This document shows positions 21,089 to 30,059 of a stretch of DNA of 34,267 nt, in pieces. The translations under genes were made by a program, and so were the position numbers. This stretch comes from a virus. Position 1 is the stretch's first letter, and the number at the start of each line of letters is the position of its first letter. The notes beneath the pieces were generated by a model. The model saw only the letters and a program-made list of their open reading frames with translations, ran no database searches and was not told the origin of the DNA. The stretch spans positions 1-34,267 of the IMG/VR virus record IMGVR_UViG_3300032282_001237. One strand, given 5' to 3'.

Positions 21089-21104
21089 CCTCCCATGGGG
21101 GAGG
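21089..21104 (+). other. GC-rich hairpin upstream of capsid genes
   Basis: CCTCCC/GGGAGG form a 6-bp stem with loop ATGG in AT-rich surroundings, 17 bases after the UUCG hairpin. Both together separate the packaging genes from the capsid genes and may set relative mRNA levels. Confidence 0.5.
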
Positions 21105-21125
21105 GAATAGAAATATATCCCCCAC

Positions 21126-21153
21126 TTGACAAACTGACAGAAAGGTTTAATCT
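21126..21153 (+). promoter_or_regulatory. Possible promoter of capsid gene block
   Basis: A perfect TTGACA lies after the two hairpins; 16 bases later stands TAATCT, which matches only three of six consensus positions. Transcription would begin about 20 bases before the Pro-rich gene. The strong -35 and weak -10 would suit a regulated late promoter, but this is a match by eye. Confidence 0.35.
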
Positions 21154-21179
21154 TTCTTGTAATTGAATAGGAAAACATT

Positions 21180-21680
21180 ATGGCTGCTTCACAAGATAGA
21201 CTGATGGAATTAATGAGTAAAGGCAAAGGCGGTGGTAACGCTGGACCAACACCTACTCCACCTCCAGTTCCTCCTATGGAGGGAATGTCAGATACAGCCA
21301 CTCCTCCTACATCTTCACCTATGTCAACACCAGAACCTAAAATGGGTTCACAAGAAGGTGCAATGATAAATCTATCAATGGCTATGGACTTAATTGAGCA
21401 AGCCTTACCTGCTCTTGGTTCAGAGTCAGAGCAAGGACAAAAAGCATTAGCTGCTATACGTTCACTTACCGGTGTTATCGGACAACGTAAAGGCAAAACC
21501 AACGAATTGCAACAATCTGAGATTTTACAGATGTTACAATCCCTACCAAAAGGTGTAGGACCAGAATCAATGGGTTCTCCTCCAATGGCAGGTCCAGCCG
21601 GAGGTGGTATGCCTCCTCCACCAGTTCCATCTGCTCCCCCTCCCCCAATGGGCGGTGGTGCAGTACCACAACCTATGTAA
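21180..21680 (+). CDS. Pro/Gly/Met-rich head protein (166 aa)
   Basis: Low-complexity ends (PTPTPPPVPPMEG near residue 25; AGGGMPPPPVPSAPPPPMGGG at the C-terminus) flank a helical core at about residues 60-120 (MINLSMAMDLIEQALPALG, GQKALAAIRSLTGVI, SEILQMLQSLP). It lies between portal and scaffold. The role may be in head assembly or connection to the scaffold; no named family was recognised. Confidence 0.65.
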   Translation: MAASQDRLMELMSKGKGGGNAGPTPTPPPVPPMEGMSDTATPPTSSPMSTPEPKMGSQEGAMINLSMAMDLIEQALPALGSESEQGQKALAAIRSLTGVIGQRKGKTNELQQSEILQMLQSLPKGVGPESMGSPPMAGPAGGGMPPPPVPSAPPPPMGGGAVPQPM

Positions 21681-21691
21681 AGGAAAGAATC

Positions 21692-21877
21692 ATGGATTTA
21701 TTTAGACCTAAAGGAGCCGGTCAGCCACGTAGACCGCTTGATGACAACCAGAAGAATGGTCAAATCATTAACACCCCACGTTATTCACGTTTTGGTGGAT
21801 TAGATAATGCTCGTAAGACAGCAGAAAATAATCAAATGAAGATTGTTCCTCCCGGTGACGGCAAAAAAGTTATTTAA
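21692..21877 (+). CDS. Small basic protein (61 aa)
   Basis: The product (MDLFRPKGAGQPRRPLDDNQ then GLDNARKTAENNQ and PPGDGKKVI) is polar and probably mostly disordered. GGAAAG precedes the ATG. Located just before the scaffold gene, it may be a minor head protein. No family was recognised. Confidence 0.6.
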   Translation: MDLFRPKGAGQPRRPLDDNQKNGQIINTPRYSRFGGLDNARKTAENNQMKIVPPGDGKKVI

Positions 21878-21894
21878 TTAAATAAGGGGGTAGT

Positions 21895-22428
21895 ATGTCG
21901 TTAGAAAATATGAGTTTTGATGAACGGGATTCTTTGGCTGAATTGTCTAAGAAATTAGCAGATAATCCAAAAACCCGTAAAGCATTTTTACGTTTGACAA
22001 AAGAAGTTAATCCGGATTTAAATATTCCTGAAATTGAGATTGAAGATTCAACAAGTTCTGCTTTGATGAAAATGCAAAAAGAAAATGACTCTTTACGTAA
22101 CAAGTTCAGGGAGAAGGAAGCGTTAGAAGATTTAGAAAAACGCAGGAATAGCTTAATGAAAAAAGGTTTGGCAAAGTCAGATGATGATGTTGCAGCAATT
22201 GAGAAAGTAATGCTTGAAGAAGGTATTACTAATCACGAAGCAGCAGCACGTCATTGGGCTTGGATGCAGCAAGCAGCAGCACCAACACCATCTCAATTTC
22301 ATTCAAACGTAGCAAAGAACCAAGGTTGGGATTTAACAAGGTTTTCTAAAAACCCAATAGGTACAGCAAGAGACGTTGCACACGAAGCATTAGCAGAACT
22401 CAGGAAGAATAGACCGATTGGGTTCTGA
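21895..22428 (+). CDS. Scaffolding protein, predicted (177 aa)
   Basis: The protein is highly charged and helical with a coiled coil at about residues 60-95 (MKMQKENDSLRNKFREKEAL) and a basic C-terminal segment with ARDVAHEALAELRKN. HHAAARHW-like EAAARHWAWMQQ lies near residue 115. Composition, size and position directly before the major capsid gene fit an internal scaffold that guides shell assembly. GGGGG precedes the ATG. Confidence 0.72.
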   Translation: MSLENMSFDERDSLAELSKKLADNPKTRKAFLRLTKEVNPDLNIPEIEIEDSTSSALMKMQKENDSLRNKFREKEALEDLEKRRNSLMKKGLAKSDDDVAAIEKVMLEEGITNHEAAARHWAWMQQAAAPTPSQFHSNVAKNQGWDLTRFSKNPIGTARDVAHEALAELRKNRPIGF

Positions 22429-22496
22429 TGTAGTATTAGGGGGTGGTAGCTGCGATAACATCAAGGCATTTTGTTGAATTTTTATAGGAGAGCATT

Positions 22497-23507
22497 ATGG
22501 CTATAGGTGGCGGTATTTTACCTGCGGCTGGTACCTCGCAATATACGGAATTAACTTACGTTACAAGACGTGCATTTATTCCTAAGTTGGTTGTCCAGCT
22601 ATATAACAGCACTCCCCTGATGGCAGCTTTGATTGCAAATAGTCAACAAGCCACCGGTGGTGTGTCCCAAGTAACAGTCCCGGTTCAGGGTTCACAGTTT
22701 GTTAATGCACAATGGTCTGACTATTCTGGTTCTTTTAACCAGCCGTCAGTACAGCAAGGTGCATACAATGCTGAATTTAACCTTAAACTAATGATTGCAC
22801 CAGTACCGTTCCTTGGTATGGAAGGTGCAGTACAGCAAGACCATGCAATTATCCCTCTCATTGAAGCTCGTATGAATGATGCGACTAACGTAATGATGGA
22901 CGCAATGGCTACTGCCTTGTACAACAATACGACTAATACACAACAATTTATTGGTTTACCTGCTGCTGTTGATGATGGTACAGGTACAGCAACTTACGGT
23001 AACATCAACCGTAACACATATACTTGGTGGAAATCCAAGCAATATGCTGCTGGTAACGTCAATCCAACACGTCAAAACGTACTCCAGTATATTTCTGGTA
23101 CAGTCAAGAACGGTGCTGAAGTGCCTACTTTTGGTGTGTGCGGATTTGGTACATGGACATTGTTAGCACAAGATTATGTTGGTCAAGAACAATATGTCAT
23201 CACTCCGGGTAACGGTTTTGATGGCGATTCAAATGGTCCTCAAGCCGCTTTTCGAGCATTGATGGTCGCTGGTGTTCCAATTTATCCAGACCCATATTGC
23301 CCTGAAGGTACAATGTATTTCTTGAACTCAAACTACCTTAGTCTGTATATCCATGACCAAGGTTCTTTTGTGTTCACAGGCTTTGAGTCTACTTTGCCTA
23401 ACTGGCAGATTGGTTATGTAGGTGCAGTTTTAATGATTGCCGAATTGGTAAGCACTAAACCTAAGTCTATGACCAAAGTGACCGGTTATAACTCACTCAA
23501 CATTTAA
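22497..23507 (+). CDS. Major capsid protein
   Basis: At 336 residues it has the size and place of the shell protein. Visible features are an N-terminal TELTYVTRRAFIPKLVVQLY arm, GGVSQVTVPVQGSQFVNAQW (an E-loop-like region), VPFLGMEGAVQQDHAIIPLIEAR (long spine-like helix) with a following MDAMATALYNN, and a beta-rich C-terminal half ending in LNWQIGYVGAV-like strands. This agrees with an HK97-type fold, inferred from layout rather than a motif. AGGAGA precedes the ATG, as expected for the most highly expressed gene. Confidence 0.85.
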   Translation: MAIGGGILPAAGTSQYTELTYVTRRAFIPKLVVQLYNSTPLMAALIANSQQATGGVSQVTVPVQGSQFVNAQWSDYSGSFNQPSVQQGAYNAEFNLKLMIAPVPFLGMEGAVQQDHAIIPLIEARMNDATNVMMDAMATALYNNTTNTQQFIGLPAAVDDGTGTATYGNINRNTYTWWKSKQYAAGNVNPTRQNVLQYISGTVKNGAEVPTFGVCGFGTWTLLAQDYVGQEQYVITPGNGFDGDSNGPQAAFRALMVAGVPIYPDPYCPEGTMYFLNSNYLSLYIHDQGSFVFTGFESTLPNWQIGYVGAVLMIAELVSTKPKSMTKVTGYNSLNI

Positions 23508-23518
23508 GGAGATATAAC

Positions 23519-23848
23519 ATGGCATTAAGTTTACAAAAAATCATATTATCCGGTGCTGGCAGTAATACCCCCGGTGCGTATTTTCAAACCCAAACGGTTG
23601 CTGTTGGTGCTACTACAACAGCTTTAGTACCTGCTGGTTTATATGTGTTGATACCTTCAACAAACATTAACGTACAAGCAACAGCAGATAATGGCTCTAA
23701 TTGGAGTACATTTATTGCTGCTAACGTAGGTGGTGTATTGTTTTCTGACGGTGTAAACATTCGGTTTAACAACGGTTCAACTGCTGCTAACGTCACATTG
23801 TTGACTGTAAACGGTGGACAAGCTGCTTCTGGTACATACAATACTTAA
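23519..23848 (+). CDS. Small beta-rich head protein, likely capsid decoration (109 aa)
   Basis: The sequence is rich in Val, Thr, Ala, Gly and Asn with alternating hydrophobic residues (TVAVGATTTALVPAGLYVLI, VNIRFNNGSTAANVTLLTVN), which suggests a beta sandwich. It lies eleven bases after the capsid gene with its own AAGGAG site. Small beta-rich proteins here often bind to the outside of the shell; this is inference from context. Confidence 0.65.
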   Translation: MALSLQKIILSGAGSNTPGAYFQTQTVAVGATTTALVPAGLYVLIPSTNINVQATADNGSNWSTFIAANVGGVLFSDGVNIRFNNGSTAANVTLLTVNGGQAASGTYNT

Positions 23849-23863
23849 TTAAGGAGAATTGAT

Positions 23864-24319
23864 ATGGCAAATGCAGATGCAGTCGGTCAGTTGTATCTCG
23901 ATAGTTTCGGCTATGGTCGTGTTGGTATTGTTGTAGCTACTCCTTTAAATACGGCAGGTAATGCAGTTGTTACTATTCCGTTATTAAGTGGTGGCTTAAC
24001 AAATGCAAATGCTACAGTTGGTTCAGGTTCATTTATTCCTCGTAGAATAACTGTATTGAATCCATCAGGCTCTATTGCTTCGGCAAACGTATCAATTACT
24101 ACATCAAATGATGGAAACATCTCTAATGCAGTAGTTGCCAACGTAGTTTTATCTTCAGTTTCGGCTGCTGGTAAATTTCAAGACTTGACAGTTGCATATA
24201 CAGCCAATACAGCTATTACTGGTTATCAAACTTCTGCTTTATATGTTAATGTAAATACTGCGTCTGGTAATGCAAACACAGTAACCATTGCCGTATATGG
24301 TGATGTTGTTTCATTCTAA
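23864..24319 (+). CDS. Beta-rich structural protein (151 aa)
   Basis: The protein begins MANADAVGQLYLDSFGYGRV and continues with Thr/Ala/Asn/Val-rich strands (NAVVTIPLLSGGL, ANVSITTSNDGNISNAVV, NTVTIAVYGDVVSF). Composition matches that of the preceding decoration-like protein. AAGGAGAATTG stands before the ATG. It may be a second head decoration or a head fibre. The stop overlaps the next start (TAATG). Confidence 0.62.
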   Translation: MANADAVGQLYLDSFGYGRVGIVVATPLNTAGNAVVTIPLLSGGLTNANATVGSGSFIPRRITVLNPSGSIASANVSITTSNDGNISNAVVANVVLSSVSAAGKFQDLTVAYTANTAITGYQTSALYVNVNTASGNANTVTIAVYGDVVSF

Positions 24320-24657
24320 TGACAACACTATACGTAACAAACAATACGGATACCGTTCTGACAGATAGTTGGGACGGTAAACCGTTTGTGTTTGAACCGG
24401 GTAAAACCATTGAGGTACCGGAAGAAATAGCAGTACACGTATTTGGTTATTATGCAAAAGATAAAGCACCTTACCTTGCTAGGTTTGGATGGGCTAAAAC
24501 TTTGAATGATATACCAGAAGGAATAAAAAAATTGGAGCAATTTGTTATTAGCAATGAGGCTCCAAGAGTAAAGAACCATTCGATACCCCCGGTGGTGGAA
24601 AGAGTACCTTTACCTGCCTCAAAACAGGTAAGGGGAAAAGTCCTTAGCCCTGCTTAA
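24319..24657 (+). CDS. Small structural protein (112 aa)
   Basis: The N-terminal half (LYVTNNTDTVLTDSWDGKPF, then VFEPGKTIEVPEEIAVHVFG) is a small beta domain; AKDKAPYLARFGWAKTLND follows, and a Pro/Lys-rich tail ends the protein. Similar short proteins stand between capsid and connector genes in related phages by my recollection. A virion accessory or head completion role is likely; not proved. Confidence 0.62.
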   Translation: MTTLYVTNNTDTVLTDSWDGKPFVFEPGKTIEVPEEIAVHVFGYYAKDKAPYLARFGWAKTLNDIPEGIKKLEQFVISNEAPRVKNHSIPPVVERVPLPASKQVRGKVLSPA

Positions 24658-24670
24658 ATATGGATAGAAT

Positions 24671-25543
24671 ATGTCACAATCAACCTTGCAAAGTTATGTT
24701 ACAGAATGTCAACGGCTTCTGCACGATGCTAATGCTGTATTCTATTCAGTTCAGGAATTAACTGATTATATTAATAATGCTAGAGAACGGGTAGCGAGAG
24801 ATACAGGCTGTACAAGAAGTTTACAAATTACACAAGTCCCTGCAAATCCTACTGGATTAACCTCTGTTAATACTCCAATACAATGGGTAGCTAATGCAAC
24901 AGCTACAACGGGAACACTTGTATTTTTTAATATTTATACGTATTCTGTTGTGTCGGGAGGAACATTTGCTTCTACTCCTCCACCCTATCCGGGTAATACA
25001 GGTTCTGCACAAAGTGTATATCCACCATCAACCCCATTTACTAATGGTACAGTAACACTACAATATGCTGGTCCTGTTGAGGTAATTCCTTTTGTATCGT
25101 TACCGCAAGGTATTAATACGCTTGATATTATTAATGTCAACATATTTTGGGGTAATACTAGGTATCCATTACTTTACAAACCTTGGACACAGTTTAATGC
25201 TGAGTTAAGGTATTGGCAAAACTACATAGGTCAACCAGTTTGTTTTTCTGTTTATGGACAACAACAAATTTATTTGTCGCCCATACCAGACCAAATATAT
25301 TCTTTAGAAATAGATACCGTACTTTTAACAACATCACTTACTAATTTAGCTGATGTAGATACACAATTAAATGACCCATATACAACACCTGTTGCTTATT
25401 ACGCAGCTTATAAAGCTAAGTTTAAAGAACAGAGTTATGGTGAGTCTGAAATATTTAAACAACAATATAATCAACAAATACAAGCAGCCTTAGCGTCTAC
25501 ATTTACTAGACGGATGCCAAGCCCTTATTTGCCGGTAATGTAA
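24671..25543 (+). CDS. Head-to-tail connector/adaptor-like protein (290 aa)
   Basis: The N-terminal STLQSYVTECQRLLHDANAV and YSVQELTDYINNARERVARD is the helical start seen in phage adaptor proteins that dock below the portal. A Pro/Thr-rich beta region follows, then LPQGINTLDIINVNIFWGN, YWQNYIGQPVCFSVYGQQQI and a C-terminal YYAAYKAKFKEQSYGESEIF helix. It stands between capsid accessory genes and the nozzle gene, as the connector does in short-tailed phages. Confidence 0.72.
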   Translation: MSQSTLQSYVTECQRLLHDANAVFYSVQELTDYINNARERVARDTGCTRSLQITQVPANPTGLTSVNTPIQWVANATATTGTLVFFNIYTYSVVSGGTFASTPPPYPGNTGSAQSVYPPSTPFTNGTVTLQYAGPVEVIPFVSLPQGINTLDIINVNIFWGNTRYPLLYKPWTQFNAELRYWQNYIGQPVCFSVYGQQQIYLSPIPDQIYSLEIDTVLLTTSLTNLADVDTQLNDPYTTPVAYYAAYKAKFKEQSYGESEIFKQQYNQQIQAALASTFTRRMPSPYLPVM

Positions 25544-25544
25544 T

Positions 25545-27542
25545 ATGGCACAAAGTCCTGAACAGAAAAAATCGTATCAGGTCATTAAACAGTTTACTAC
25601 TGTTAATACCAAAGCGAACCGTACAGCAATAGATGAATCAGAGTTTTCATGGCTAGAAAATGCTATGCCAATTGGATACTCTAATTTAAAAATTACTGGT
25701 CAACGGTCAGCCGTAACTAATAGTGCTGGCAATGCTGTTGTCTTTTCTGCTAACGTAACTTATTTAGCCTCTGTTAATCTTGGTTTAGATGATTACGTTG
25801 TTGCATTTAAAGATGACGGTTCAGCACAAGCGTTTAATTTACAATCTAAAACATTAATTACTGTTGGTAATGCTGGTAAATTTTCTAATAGCGGTATGGC
25901 AATTAGCCAATGGAAAAACCAGCAAATGCTAATTATGGACCCATCAAAAGGTTATTACGTATGGGATGGAAACAATACTGTATTTGTAGGTAGCGTAGGA
26001 CAGTTAGCACTTATTAGTGGTGGTAGTGGTTATACTGCTGCTCCCGGTGTTGTACTATCAGCACCTAACGATGCTAATGGAATACAAGCAGTTGCTGTAG
26101 CTACGGTAGCTGCCAATGTAGTAACTTCAATTACTTTAACAGAAGCTGGTTCTGGATATACACAAGCACCTACTGTATCATTTTTTGGTGGTGGAGGTTC
26201 AGGAGCAAATGCAGTTGCAAGTATAGTTACGTTTGCTACTGGTACTGTATCTATTGCTGTAACTAATCCCGGAGATAATTTTACCTCTGCACCTACAGTT
26301 AGTATTACTGGCGGTGGTGGTACAAATGCTGCTGCTACGGCAGTTGTTCGTGGCAATGCGTTAGCTACAATTGTGATGACCAATCCGGGTTCTGGATATA
26401 CTAACTCTGCCAATTTAGTAGTAGCTTTATCTGGCGGTGGAGGTTCAAATGCAACTATTTCGGCTACTATTAATAATACTCCTAATGTGGATATTGCTTC
26501 TTTTAGCGGTAGAGTATGGATTGCTGCTGGTCGGCAAGTGTACTACTCTGCTGCCGGAACATTTAACGACTTTACTAGTGTGTCAGCAGGAAACATTATA
26601 TTAACTGACTCTACATTACATGGAGTTTTGTTTAAGTTACTTGCAGCAAACAATTTTTTATATTTATTTGGCGATGATTCAATTAACGTGTTTTCAGATG
26701 TAAGAGTCCAAGCCAACGGAAATACTTTATTTACTAATACAAACGTCTCTGCTTCTGTAGGTTCTAAAAGAGCAAATACAATATTTCCGTATTTTAGGTC
26801 TGTTTTATTTTTGAATGATTATGGAATTTACGCTTTGGTAGGTTCTACAACTTCTAAAATATCAGACCCGTTGGATGGTGTTTTCCCTAATATAGATTTT
26901 ACGTATCCAATCTATGCCGGACAAGTATTGGTTAATAACATTTTATGTGCAGCATTTAACTTTAGATATTACGATGCAGTATTTTCTAATTCTTACCGGT
27001 ACATACAAGCTGTATTCTTTGAAAAAAAATGGTTTTTTACAAGCCAAGGTAATTCATTACAATACGTGACTTCAGCACCGGTTGAAGGTAAAATCAATTT
27101 ATACGGTACAGAAAATAGTGCTTTGTATCAGTTATACGCTAATAGTACAGCTAACGTATCTAGTATCATTCAAACTGCTTTAATGCCAATGAGTGACCCG
27201 ATACGTGATAAACAAGCACTTAAATTTGGTGTTGAAGCAACAACAAGCGGTAATACTACAACAGGTACTGTTTTTACTATAACTGTTGATAGTCAGCAAG
27301 GCTCCAGTCCACCGTATACATTACAGAATAACGTAACATGGGTTAACAATGCTGGAGCAACAATTACTTGGATAAATAATAGTTCTACGGTAATATCATG
27401 GTTATACAATACTGGTTATTATTTATATAAGTCAGATGCACAACAATGGGGTAAATACTTAGGGTTAACACTACAATCCAACTCTGCTGCATTTGTTGTG
27501 AATACGTTTGAATTTGAACATGAATTAAGAGCGAGGTTCTAA
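25545..27542 (+). CDS. Tail nozzle-type protein with four tandem repeats (665 aa)
   Basis: The N-terminus with DESEFSWLENAMPIGYSNLK, and the later SGRVWIAAGRQVYYSAAGTF and DSTLHGVLFKLLAANNFLYL, match the layout of beta-propeller tail tube/nozzle proteins of short-tailed phages. Residues 158-310 carry four repeats of about 41 residues, each with G.(S/N).(Y/F)T..AP...V followed by a GGGG or similar turn and an alternating Val/Ala strand. The repeats interrupt the propeller region. It starts one base after the connector stop, as expected for parts of one tail machine. Confidence 0.78.
   Translation: MAQSPEQKKSYQVIKQFTTVNTKANRTAIDESEFSWLENAMPIGYSNLKITGQRSAVTNSAGNAVVFSANVTYLASVNLGLDDYVVAFKDDGSAQAFNLQSKTLITVGNAGKFSNSGMAISQWKNQQMLIMDPSKGYYVWDGNNTVFVGSVGQLALISGGSGYTAAPGVVLSAPNDANGIQAVAVATVAANVVTSITLTEAGSGYTQAPTVSFFGGGGSGANAVASIVTFATGTVSIAVTNPGDNFTSAPTVSITGGGGTNAAATAVVRGNALATIVMTNPGSGYTNSANLVVALSGGGGSNATISATINNTPNVDIASFSGRVWIAAGRQVYYSAAGTFNDFTSVSAGNIILTDSTLHGVLFKLLAANNFLYLFGDDSINVFSDVRVQANGNTLFTNTNVSASVGSKRANTIFPYFRSVLFLNDYGIYALVGSTTSKISDPLDGVFPNIDFTYPIYAGQVLVNNILCAAFNFRYYDAVFSNSYRYIQAVFFEKKWFFTSQGNSLQYVTSAPVEGKINLYGTENSALYQLYANSTANVSSIIQTALMPMSDPIRDKQALKFGVEATTSGNTTTGTVFTITVDSQQGSSPPYTLQNNVTWVNNAGATITWINNSSTVISWLYNTGYYLYKSDAQQWGKYLGLTLQSNSAAFVVNTFEFEHELRARF
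26019..26475 (+). repeat. Four tandem ~41-codon repeats within nozzle gene
   Basis: Repeat starts are GGSGYTAAP, AGSGYTQAPT, PGDNFTSAPT and PGSGYTNSAN, at residues of about 160, 201, 242 and 282. Glycine clusters (GGGG) recur in three of the four units. The DNA copies have diverged, so the repeat is visible mainly in protein. Confidence 0.75.
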
Positions 27543-27543
27543 C

Positions 27544-29532
27544 ATGGCAGTCCCATATACATTTGCTACGGCAACCGCATCTATACCACTAAGTCAATTA
27601 GACTCTAACTTTGCTACTGGAATAACTCTTGGTAATACGACAGTTTACTTAGGGAATACCACTACTAGTATTGGTAATTTAACTTTAACTAATGCGACTA
27701 TTAGTTCTGTAGCTAGTACATTCCCTAACAGTTATTTAGCAAACTCAAGCATTACATTAGGCACAACTAATGTCAGTTTAGGTGGTACTGCTACTACATT
27801 AAATGGTCTTACTTTTAGTAACGTAACAATATCTACAGGCAATGTTACTGTATCTTCTTTGACAGACTCAGGACTTACAAGTGGTCGAGTAACGTATGCC
27901 GGTACAGGTGGATTGTTACAAGATAGTGCTAATTTAGTATTTGATGGTACTACATTAACCACTTTAAATACTGCCTACACAGGCACATTAACTGGCGGTA
28001 CAGGAATAGTTAATCTAGGTTCAGGACAGTTTTATAAAGATGCTAGTGGTAATGTAATGGTTGGAACAACAAGCGGTTTTGGTTCAGGAACTTATGGTTT
28101 GCGTGTTTCTAATACTGCTGTTAGTGGGTTTGGTACTCTTTCATTGCAAGGCAATAGAACGGTTGCTGAAGATACTATTAGTCTTGTACAGTCATTTAAT
28201 TCATCTACCGAAGTCGTTAGAATAGCTACTATTCAAGGAGCAAATGCTACTTCAGGTCAGATTGTATTTCATACGGCATCAACTGGAACTCTCGCAGAAA
28301 AGATGCGTATTACTTCTGCTGGTGATGTAGGTATTGGTACTGGTAGTCCTAGTTCATGGGGTAAATTAGCTGTTTATGGTACTTCGTCAGGGGGTCAAGT
28401 AGTATCAGCAATTGTAAATTCAAGTGGTACTGCTAATACACAAGCTGTTCTGTCTTTTGATACAAGTGCTAGTGGATTTAATGTTCGTGATAGCCAAATT
28501 AGGTCAACTAATAATGGTTCAAATCAAACAACACTACAATTTTATACGTCAAATGCCGCTACTCCAGCCGAAGCAATGCGTATTGACTCTAGTGGTAATG
28601 TAGGTATAGGTACTAGTAGTCCTTCAACATTTAGTGCATATACAAAATTAAGCGTATTAAATGGTGTTGCTGTTGGAGTAGATGCTTCTAACGCTGGTCG
28701 TATCGTTGGTTCAACAACAACTGGAACAGAATTGTCCTATTTATCAATGGGTGGTAACTACAATATTGGTTCTACTGGTGAAATTGCGTTAGCTACGACA
28801 ACTGCCAAAGCTATGTTATTTGGGACTAATGGCACAGAACGGATGCGTATTGATTCTAGTGGTAATGTAAGATTATCTGCTGGAAACTTATATTGGGATG
28901 TGGCTGGAACAAGATACATATCTAACGTAGGTGATTCTAGTTCAAATATTAATATTCAAAGTAGAGGTTATACAACATTTTCTTATGGTGGTGCAACTGT
29001 AGGTGCTGGTACTGAAGCGATGCGTATTGACGCTAGTGGTAATTTGTTGGTTAATGGAACAACAGTTAGAAATTCTGCAAAAGTATCTATTGATTATAAT
29101 GGTAGCACTAATGGTGGTATGGGAATTAACGATACTGCGTCTGCTAATGGTTCTTCATTAATTGCGTTTTTAACAGGTGGTACATTTAGAGGTGGTATTA
29201 CTAATAATAACAATACTGGAGTTCTTTACAACGTAACTTCTGATTATCGCTTAAAAACTGTTATTGGCTCTGTATCTAATTCAGGTCAAAGAATTGATGC
29301 TCTTGAACCTATTGAATTTGAATGGAACAAAGGTGGTAAAACAAAAGGTTTCTTAGCCCACAAGTTTGCAGAAGTTTATCCAAATAGCGTTAGCGGTGAA
29401 AAAAATGCTGTGGATGAAAATGGAGAACCAAAATATCAAGGTATGCAAGCATCAAGTTCTGAAGTAATGGCTGACTTAATTGCTGAAATACAATCACTTC
29501 GTAAACGTGTAGCACAACTAGAATCTAAATAA
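27544..29532 (+). CDS. Tail fibre with C-terminal S74 intramolecular chaperone (662 aa)
   Basis: Residues 1-100 are Thr/Asn/Ser-rich with ITLGNTTV-type repeats, probably a beta-helical shaft. From about residue 245 a unit like MRIDSSGNVGIGTSSPS recurs four times with changes. The last 97 residues are a Peptidase_S74 chaperone: SDYRLK with the cleavage Ser at 566, then IDALEPIEFEW, GFLAHKFAEVYPN and a final coiled coil (AEIQSLRKRVAQLE). Such fibres trimerise and then cut off the chaperone. It should be the main receptor-binding protein. Confidence 0.88.
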   Translation: MAVPYTFATATASIPLSQLDSNFATGITLGNTTVYLGNTTTSIGNLTLTNATISSVASTFPNSYLANSSITLGTTNVSLGGTATTLNGLTFSNVTISTGNVTVSSLTDSGLTSGRVTYAGTGGLLQDSANLVFDGTTLTTLNTAYTGTLTGGTGIVNLGSGQFYKDASGNVMVGTTSGFGSGTYGLRVSNTAVSGFGTLSLQGNRTVAEDTISLVQSFNSSTEVVRIATIQGANATSGQIVFHTASTGTLAEKMRITSAGDVGIGTGSPSSWGKLAVYGTSSGGQVVSAIVNSSGTANTQAVLSFDTSASGFNVRDSQIRSTNNGSNQTTLQFYTSNAATPAEAMRIDSSGNVGIGTSSPSTFSAYTKLSVLNGVAVGVDASNAGRIVGSTTTGTELSYLSMGGNYNIGSTGEIALATTTAKAMLFGTNGTERMRIDSSGNVRLSAGNLYWDVAGTRYISNVGDSSSNINIQSRGYTTFSYGGATVGAGTEAMRIDASGNLLVNGTTVRNSAKVSIDYNGSTNGGMGINDTASANGSSLIAFLTGGTFRGGITNNNNTGVLYNVTSDYRLKTVIGSVSNSGQRIDALEPIEFEWNKGGKTKGFLAHKFAEVYPNSVSGEKNAVDENGEPKYQGMQASSSEVMADLIAEIQSLRKRVAQLESK

Positions 29533-29541
29533 GGAAATAAA

Positions 29542-29859
29542 ATGACAACATTTAATTGGCAAGTAGTACAAATGGACAGACTTACTAGCGACAGCTTTGT
29601 TGTAACGTGTCACTATACAGTTAATGCTACAGATGGCGATTACACAGCATCTACATACGGTACAGTAGGCTACACACAAGAACAAGGTGAAACATACATA
29701 CCTTACGCTGATTTAACAGAAGATATTTGCGTAGGATGGGTGCAAGATAGTTTAGGCAAGGACACAGTAGAAGCAAGCCTACAAGCACAGATTGACGCAT
29801 TACAAAATCCTGTACAAGAATCAGGAGTACCTTGGACAACATTAGAAGCACCGATTTAA
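29542..29859 (+). CDS. Small protein after the fibre, DUF7936-like (105 aa)
   Basis: The sequence FNWQVVQMDRLTSDSFVVTC, then GDYTASTYGTVGYTQEQG, YIPYADLTEDICVGWVQDSL and a C-terminal VEASLQAQIDALQNPVQESG matches a family I recall as DUF7936, which regularly lies beside fibre genes. The function is unknown; fibre assembly or attachment is likely. AAGGAAATAAA precedes the ATG. Confidence 0.75.
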   Translation: MTTFNWQVVQMDRLTSDSFVVTCHYTVNATDGDYTASTYGTVGYTQEQGETYIPYADLTEDICVGWVQDSLGKDTVEASLQAQIDALQNPVQESGVPWTTLEAPI

Positions 29860-29888
29860 TTAACAGTAGTACATCAATAGGGGGTTTT

Positions 29889-30059
29889 ATGAAAACTTTT
29901 ACTTTAGAAGATAATGAAGCACAATTTGTATTGCAAGTATTAGGACAGTTACCAACACAATCAGGAGCATTTCCTTTGTATCAAAAACTTGCAGAACAAT
30001 TTAATGTTCAAATGCAAGCAGATACTCCAGCACCTGAGCAAATACAGGAACAAGCATAA
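29889..30059 (+). CDS. Small protein of unknown function (56 aa)
   Basis: The start MKTFTLEDNEAQFVLQVLGQ was chosen because GGGGG stands five bases upstream. FTL...EA.FVL..LGQLPT.SGA.PL...L..Q is a pattern common to small phage proteins near tail genes. It is helical, with an acidic Gln-rich tail. Its stop overlaps the next start (TAATG). Confidence 0.65.
   Translation: MKTFTLEDNEAQFVLQVLGQLPTQSGAFPLYQKLAEQFNVQMQADTPAPEQIQEQA

Noticed and set aside
26030-26413. Long antisense open frame in the nozzle gene
   Set aside because: It results from the Gly/Val/Ala repeat codons on the other strand; it has no ribosome site and low-complexity composition.
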